24,008 nucleotides of DNA from positions 5,789 to 29,796 of the forward strand of contig NW_017265161.1 in the NCBI RefSeq assembly GCF_001638985.1. The letters run 5' to 3'. The translations under genes and the position numbers were made by a program. Every line of letters begins with the position of its first letter. Position 1 is the first letter of the stretch. Below the pieces are notes generated by a model. It ran no database searches and was not told the origin of the DNA. It saw only the letters and a program-made list of their open reading frames with translations. Shown here one piece after another: positions 19,820 to 24,008 of this stretch. This DNA comes from Phycomyces blakesleeanus NRRL 1555(-) (Eukaryota; Mucoromycota; Mucoromycetes; Mucorales; Phycomycetaceae).

Positions 19820-20763
19820 TTTATGTGTTTTGTTTAATGTGATTTATTGAGAATAAAAAGAGGAACAAGCATAAAATATACTCTATTTGCACCAACTTTA
19901 TTGTAAAAAAAACATTATATTTTATGATTGTTTAATTGAATTTTTCTAATAAATTCTTTTCTATATCATTAAATATAGAAAGAGACATGACAATTATGAT
20001 ATTATCAATTCATAGTCTTTATTCAAATGTTTTCCAGAATGCCTGTTGTGTGTAAAAGACATATATTTTTTTGCTATGAGTTTATAAATAGATTATTGTG
20101 AGAGTAAATCTAGAAAATAGTAGGAATAAAAAAAGGGGTAGTAGAATGAGAATTATGATAGGTCTCTGTATGTGAATTTAGCCTTCTGTACCAAACTGAT
20201 ATTCTAAAATCCTGTTAGCCAATGAAACCAACTAAAACTACATCTTTGACCTAAACTTCAAAAAACACAGTTAGTATAAAAAAATCACTATTTCTACACA
20301 TGTGTTTACCAACCTGACCACATTGTTAATCAGAGTGGTTTTTCGAGTGTTGGCACACAAGTGTCAGAGTTGACATTGGCAATCAAAATCAGAATTCACA
20401 AGCAACCAATAATGGTTGACATTTAGGGTAAAAGATCTTGTCATTGCCGATTGGTCTTTTGTATATATTTTAGATGTTTAAGATGGTGAATATACTTGTA
20501 GAAGATATTAGTGAATAACTAGCATGTAAGACATATTAAAGTAGCTATTCTTTTAGCCAGAAATCAAGTATCAATTCGTATAAATAGTCAAGAAATATAT
20601 TTAATAAAAAGTATCTTTATTCTTATCTAAAAACTATTCATAAACTTGACGATCTCCAGTGGTATTGATTCTGCGACTTAGTTACAAGTGCCAGAAAAGA
20701 AATACCAGATCGAGACTGGACACATAAAATAAGGAGATATGAATTCGGGTACGACGCCGCAAC
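19820..20763. other. Spacer without a recognisable gene
   Basis: AT-rich, no frame with a recognisable domain. It covers the 5' side of the Tnp2-type relic and the 3' side of tRNA-Val. A small inverted pairing around 20310-20345 (ACCAC ... GTGGT) is too short to interpret. Confidence 0.55.
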
Positions 20764-20768
20764 AAAAA
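20764..20768 (-). terminator. RNA polymerase III terminator of tRNA-Val
   Basis: Five T on the minus strand directly follow the discriminator base of the tRNA. Confidence 0.75.
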
Positions 20769-20842
20769 TGATTTCTGCCAGACTTGAACTGGCGACCGTC
20801 TGTGTGTTAGACAGACGTGATAACCAACTACACCAAGAAACC
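20769..20842 (-). tRNA. tRNA-Val (anticodon AAC)
   Basis: The minus strand reads GGTTTCTTGGTGTAGTTGG through to AGAAATCA. The acceptor stem GGTTTCT pairs with AGAAATC (one G-U). The anticodon stem TCTGT pairs with ACAGA around the loop CTAACAC, giving AAC. The T arm is CGCCA-GTTCAAG-TCTGGC-like and intact. It is 74 nt long, has no intron, and matches the usual eukaryotic tRNA-Val(AAC) layout. A LINE starts just upstream of its 5' end. Confidence 0.95.
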
Positions 20843-21141
20843 GTTTTTATATATCTACCAATTTTTATTTTTTTTAATTGACTTTTTTTTTCAAATTGTT
20901 GGAATCATCATTGCAATCATCTTCACATCTGCGCCGAAATCACTCAAGATTGTCAGCATCTCCAACTACATCTCAATTGCCTGTACCTCTGTTATCGTCT
21001 CCAGCTCTTTTCTCCTTCTCTGAAGGTGGTTCTGGTATTTTACCATCAACTTCGCACTTTTTTGTCCCAGTTTCAGACCTTTCTTTTTCTGCTTTGCCTG
21101 CTTCTGGTTCCCACGAAATTTTTTTTCAAGCTCCTACAACA

Positions 21142-22311
21142 ATGATTGGTTCCCAAAAACAGGTGATTAATTCCACTGGCCGCCCTACTCCTACTGCTCT
21201 CATTTTGTCTGGCCTCAAGGCAGACTTTAAAAAATTGCACAATGTTTTGTCCTGTTCACATTGCCAGACTACAGGCAAAATTGTTTCTAATGGGTCTACT
21301 TCTCGTACTGGTAGCCCACAGTTTAAATGCAAATGTGGTGCAACATTTACTGCTTCATACATGCAATCTTTGATCAATGCAGTCCAACACAAAATTCCTG
21401 AAGTTCATTCTGCAAGTGAGCCTGTTGTGTCCCCTTCTGTTTCCATCTTGGGTCATAGTATTTCCATGGCAGATATCCATGAAATTGAATCTGACATTGC
21501 ACCTGTTCTTCCAACTGTAATGCCCACTCTTCAGGATATTTGGGACCGTTTCCAGGCTTATGATGAACGTCTTTCTGCATTGGAGGCTGTTCAAAAAGAG
21601 AACATTGAGTTGCGTAAGGCTCTTGCTACTGCAAACGCCACTATTGCACGTTTGACAAAGGAGAATGTTGATTTTTCTGTTGGTGCTGCAGCATCCAAAT
21701 ATGCTACTATTGCTGCCTCTGTTCCAGTTGTTTCTCAGGCTGATTTTCCATCACTTCCTGCATCCCAGACCCATCATTCCACTGAACCCACCAAGACTTT
21801 CGTTTCTAAAACACCACGTAAAAGGGCTCCAACTGCTAGGGCCATTGCTGCTGTTGTTCGTGGCATGACAATTAAAGAAAATGCTGATCAGGGGTTTCAA
21901 ATTGTTTATGTACCTAATGCTATCCGTCTCCCCATTAGTACTCAACGTCAACGTCTTAGGAAATTAAAGATAGACATTGCACGTGTGCTGGATCTCCACT
22001 ATCCTGATCGTAAGGTGATGGGAATGCTTGTACATAATGAGTATGCTCCTGAGCTCAAGACTATCTTGGCGAGTTATGGTGTTACTACTTTGGATAACTT
22101 TGATCCTTTGGACCCTGTTCACCTCCGTGACCCAGCTCTGGCCTCTCTTTCACTTGATGATAGGGCAACAAAAGCTATACATGTTCACAATGATCGTATG
22201 CTACGTGCCATTGAATTCATTAGGGCTCCTGTCAAGTTTGCTGTTGCACATTCCTTTTGCTCTCAGGGATGGATTAGTGATGACCAACTAGCTGAGATTG
22301 TTCCCCCATGA
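21142..22311 (+). CDS. LINE ORF1 protein (zinc-ribbon-like motif and coiled coil)
   Basis: 389 residues from the first ATG of the frame (MIGSQKQVINSTGRP). The frame is open upstream to 20878 with Ser/Thr/Pro-rich sequence but has no ATG there, so the real protein may be longer if the copy is 5'-truncated. A C-x2-C ... C-x-C cluster (CSHC at about 21252, CKC at about 21329) resembles a zinc ribbon, not the CCHC knuckles common in LINE ORF1. A heptad-rich segment follows (RLSALEAVQKENIELRKAL, about 21565-21630) and probably trimerises or dimerises the protein. The C-terminal half is basic, then mixed (GFQIVYVPNAIRLPISTQRQ). ORF1 proteins usually package LINE RNA. The frame is intact. It ends ATGA at 22308-22311. 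Confidence 0.75.
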   Translation: MIGSQKQVINSTGRPTPTALILSGLKADFKKLHNVLSCSHCQTTGKIVSNGSTSRTGSPQFKCKCGATFTASYMQSLINAVQHKIPEVHSASEPVVSPSVSILGHSISMADIHEIESDIAPVLPTVMPTLQDIWDRFQAYDERLSALEAVQKENIELRKALATANATIARLTKENVDFSVGAAASKYATIAASVPVVSQADFPSLPASQTHHSTEPTKTFVSKTPRKRAPTARAIAAVVRGMTIKENADQGFQIVYVPNAIRLPISTQRQRLRKLKIDIARVLDLHYPDRKVMGMLVHNEYAPELKTILASYGVTTLDNFDPLDPVHLRDPALASLSLDDRATKAIHVHNDRMLRAIEFIRAPVKFAVAHSFCSQGWISDDQLAEIVPP

Positions 22312-22379
22312 CCCACCAAAAAAGACTTGGACATCTCTATACATACTGCCAGCATCACCATCCCTTCATTCTCTGATCT

Positions 22380-24008
22380 ATGAATCCAGTAACAATTACA
22401 TTATGGAATGCAAATGGTCTTGCAAAACAGACCATACCTACGATCCTTTCATATGCTCCACTTACTTCCCTTCTTTTTATCACTGAAACGTGGCTTTTGT
22501 CCCCCCATCGTTATCCTACTTCTTGGCAGCAGTACCATACCTATGGTCAGTCTGTCCCCAATGCTAGCCGTGGCTGCATGGGTATTTCTCTTCTTGTAAA
22601 TCCTTCTTTCCCTTACCCCATTTCTATTGTTCCTTCTTCTTCTCCTTATGTTCTTTCTTGTATTGTATTTGATTGTCTTATTCATTGCATTTATCTTCCC
22701 CCTTCTCTTTCTAATGACGATGCAATTTCTATTCTTTATGACCTCCCCCTCTCTTCTTCTTCTATTCCTTCTTCTAACACTATTTTTTGTGGTGATTTTA
22801 ATTCACGTATGGGATCCTTTCTTGGTGACCATGCTATCACTTCGCGAGGAACTTCTTTTCTTCAGTGGATCCAGGCAACTGGTCTCACTTGTTGGAATGA
22901 ATTACTTGCATTTGGTATTCCTACCTTTCTTTCTGGTGGCTCTGGTACCTCACGTTCCAGTGTCATTGATTTATTTCTTTCTACATCCCCCCTTCTCAAT
23001 CCTTCTATGCAAATTCGTTCTGATCTTTCTTTAGGCTCTGATCACAAAATGGTCAACCTCACTTTCACTCCCTATGTTTCACCTCCCCCTCCCCCTACTA
23101 ATCATCCGCGCCTACTTTGGAATCTTTCCAAGCTTGCTCAGCCTGACACTCTCAAGATCTACATTGATACAGCTTCTGCGTCATTGGACAATCTGACAGA
23201 GCAGTTCAGTGCTTTCCTTTCTTCTTCTTCTCCTCCTCCTGTAGATTCTCTGTGCTCTGCTTTTGCTCAAGCTATCTATGATGCTCTGGACACTGCTGTT
23301 GGTCGTCGTACACCACGTACCATGCAAAAGTACTGGTTCTGGCCAGTGGACCTTCAAGAAGCAATGGATCTGAGAGAACGCAGCTACCAACGCTGGCGTC
23401 ATTCTAGTGGTTTGCAGAAGGCTATATGCTGGATGCGCCATCAGGATGCATGTCATGCTGTTAGGTTATCAGTCCAGCGTCGTCGACGTGAAACATGGAA
23501 AGAATTCTGCAACAAATTGGCAACACAAGACTTTGCAAAGACCACAGCAACAATGAAACGTATTAAAAGCCATCGTCAAACCAGTCCTGTCTTTGTGGAT
23601 CCAGGTGGACCTCAAGTAGATGCTAACAAAATGGCTGATCATCTTCAACAGATTTTCTCAGGTCAATTTCTTCCTGCACGCCGCCCTCCAGACCAGACAG
23701 TGATGATTTCATCACCAATTGCAATTGATGAATCATGTCCTTTTACTCATCTTTCTGTAGAGAGTGCAATTCTCAAGCTTCCTACACGCAAGGCTCCTGG
23801 TGTTGACCATCTTCGTGCTGAAATGCTTCACCCAATTGTTAAGCAAGTCTCTCCTGTTCTTTGTCTTTTGTTCCAGCTTTGTTAGCAATGGGGTTCTGCA
23901 CCTCTTGCATGGCGTACTGCACAAATTGTCCCCATCTTAAAAAGGGTGATACTCATGACCCTGCTAACTATCGTCCCATTAGCTTAACGTCTATCCTGAG
24001 AAAAGCCA
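22380..24008 (+). pseudogene. LINE ORF2: APE endonuclease and start of reverse transcriptase
   Basis: The ATG at 22380 follows an in-frame TGA at 22374, so the start is well fixed. The endonuclease motifs are all present in order: TLWNANGL, ITETWL, CGDFNSR, SVIDLFL and LGSDHKMV. A linker rich in Arg/Gln follows, then the first reverse transcriptase motif (TRKAPGVDHLRAEML). A TAG at 23883-23885 interrupts the frame, and one base appears to be missing in the A-run at 23939-23943, after which KKGD and NYRPISLT read on in another frame. The catalytic reverse transcriptase motifs lie beyond the window. In active relatives this protein nicks the target and copies the RNA in place; this copy needs help from another. 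Confidence 0.88.

Larger units (their letters stand above)
20843..24008 (+). mobile_element. APE-type LINE beside tRNA-Val, 3' end outside the window
   Basis: The order is a short A/T-rich leader (20843-20877), ORF1, 68 bases, then ORF2 with endonuclease and the start of reverse transcriptase. The element begins within about 35 bases of the tRNA-Val 5' end and reads away from it, the same arrangement as the truncated LINE at tRNA-Tyr. The exact 5' boundary is not fixed, because the target duplication on the far side is not visible. A stop and a frameshift in ORF2 make this copy defective. Confidence 0.85.

Noticed and set aside
20817..21023. Small frame overlapping tRNA-Val and the LINE leader
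   Set aside because: It crosses the tRNA boundary and is a shadow of ORF1 in another frame.
1..24008. CRISPR arrays, operons, ribosome binding sites and riboswitches
   Set aside because: No spaced identical repeats of the right kind; introns, tRNA introns and element types show that the DNA is eukaryotic.

Overview
The window looks like a repeat-rich, AT-rich chromosomal segment of an early-diverging filamentous fungus. A Mucoromycota genome is the best guess. The reasons are short introns (about 55-76 nt) with GTAAGT-type donors, nuclear-type tRNA genes, and an assortment of transposons that I associate with such genomes: Crypton/GCR1_C, Tnp2-type, MULE and APE-type LINE. The species cannot be named from the sequence. 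Almost every recognisable protein comes from a mobile element. The only candidate host genes are two tRNA genes and one unrecognised four-exon gene.

Layout. 1-2403: AT-rich DNA ending in a broken Crypton-type gene (Ndc10-like plus GCR1_C-like regions). 2889-3069: a fold-back MITE with 74-75 bp inverted repeats and TA flanks. 3385-3466 (-): tRNA-Tyr(GTA) with a 9-nt intron. 3467-4884: a 5'-truncated LINE abutting the tRNA 5' end, then a SINE-like unit with a tRNA-like head and a LINE-like tail. Each of the two ends in a copy of the first 13 bases of the tRNA-Tyr gene. 4885-7910: AT-rich DNA with small tandem and palindromic repeats. 7911-8941 (-): an unrecognised spliced gene. 10390-13579 (+): a seven-exon Tnp2-type transposase pseudogene whose frame is preserved over 926 codons, but which carries five stops and two AT donors. 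14193-16163 (-): a second Tnp2-type gene, cut off at its 3' end. 16834-19392: a structurally complete MULE with about 82-bp inverted repeats and an 8-bp target duplication. 19539-19819 (-): the first two exons of a third Tnp2-type gene, stranded beyond the MULE. 20769-20842 (-): tRNA-Val(AAC). 20843-24008 (+): a LINE with ORF1, an endonuclease and the start of reverse transcriptase, running off the window.

Two themes connect the parts. First, both tRNA genes have a LINE directly at their 5' end in the same relative orientation, and the tRNA-Tyr copies have duplicated tRNA sequence at their far ends. This points to retroelements that target tRNA genes, with a SINE that appears to use the same LINE machinery. 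Second, the pseudogenes have kept their reading frames but collected nonsense codons, and all 14 mismatches between paired inverted repeats of two unrelated elements are transitions. This suggests decay driven by C-to-T change (RIP-like or methylcytosine deamination) rather than by indels.
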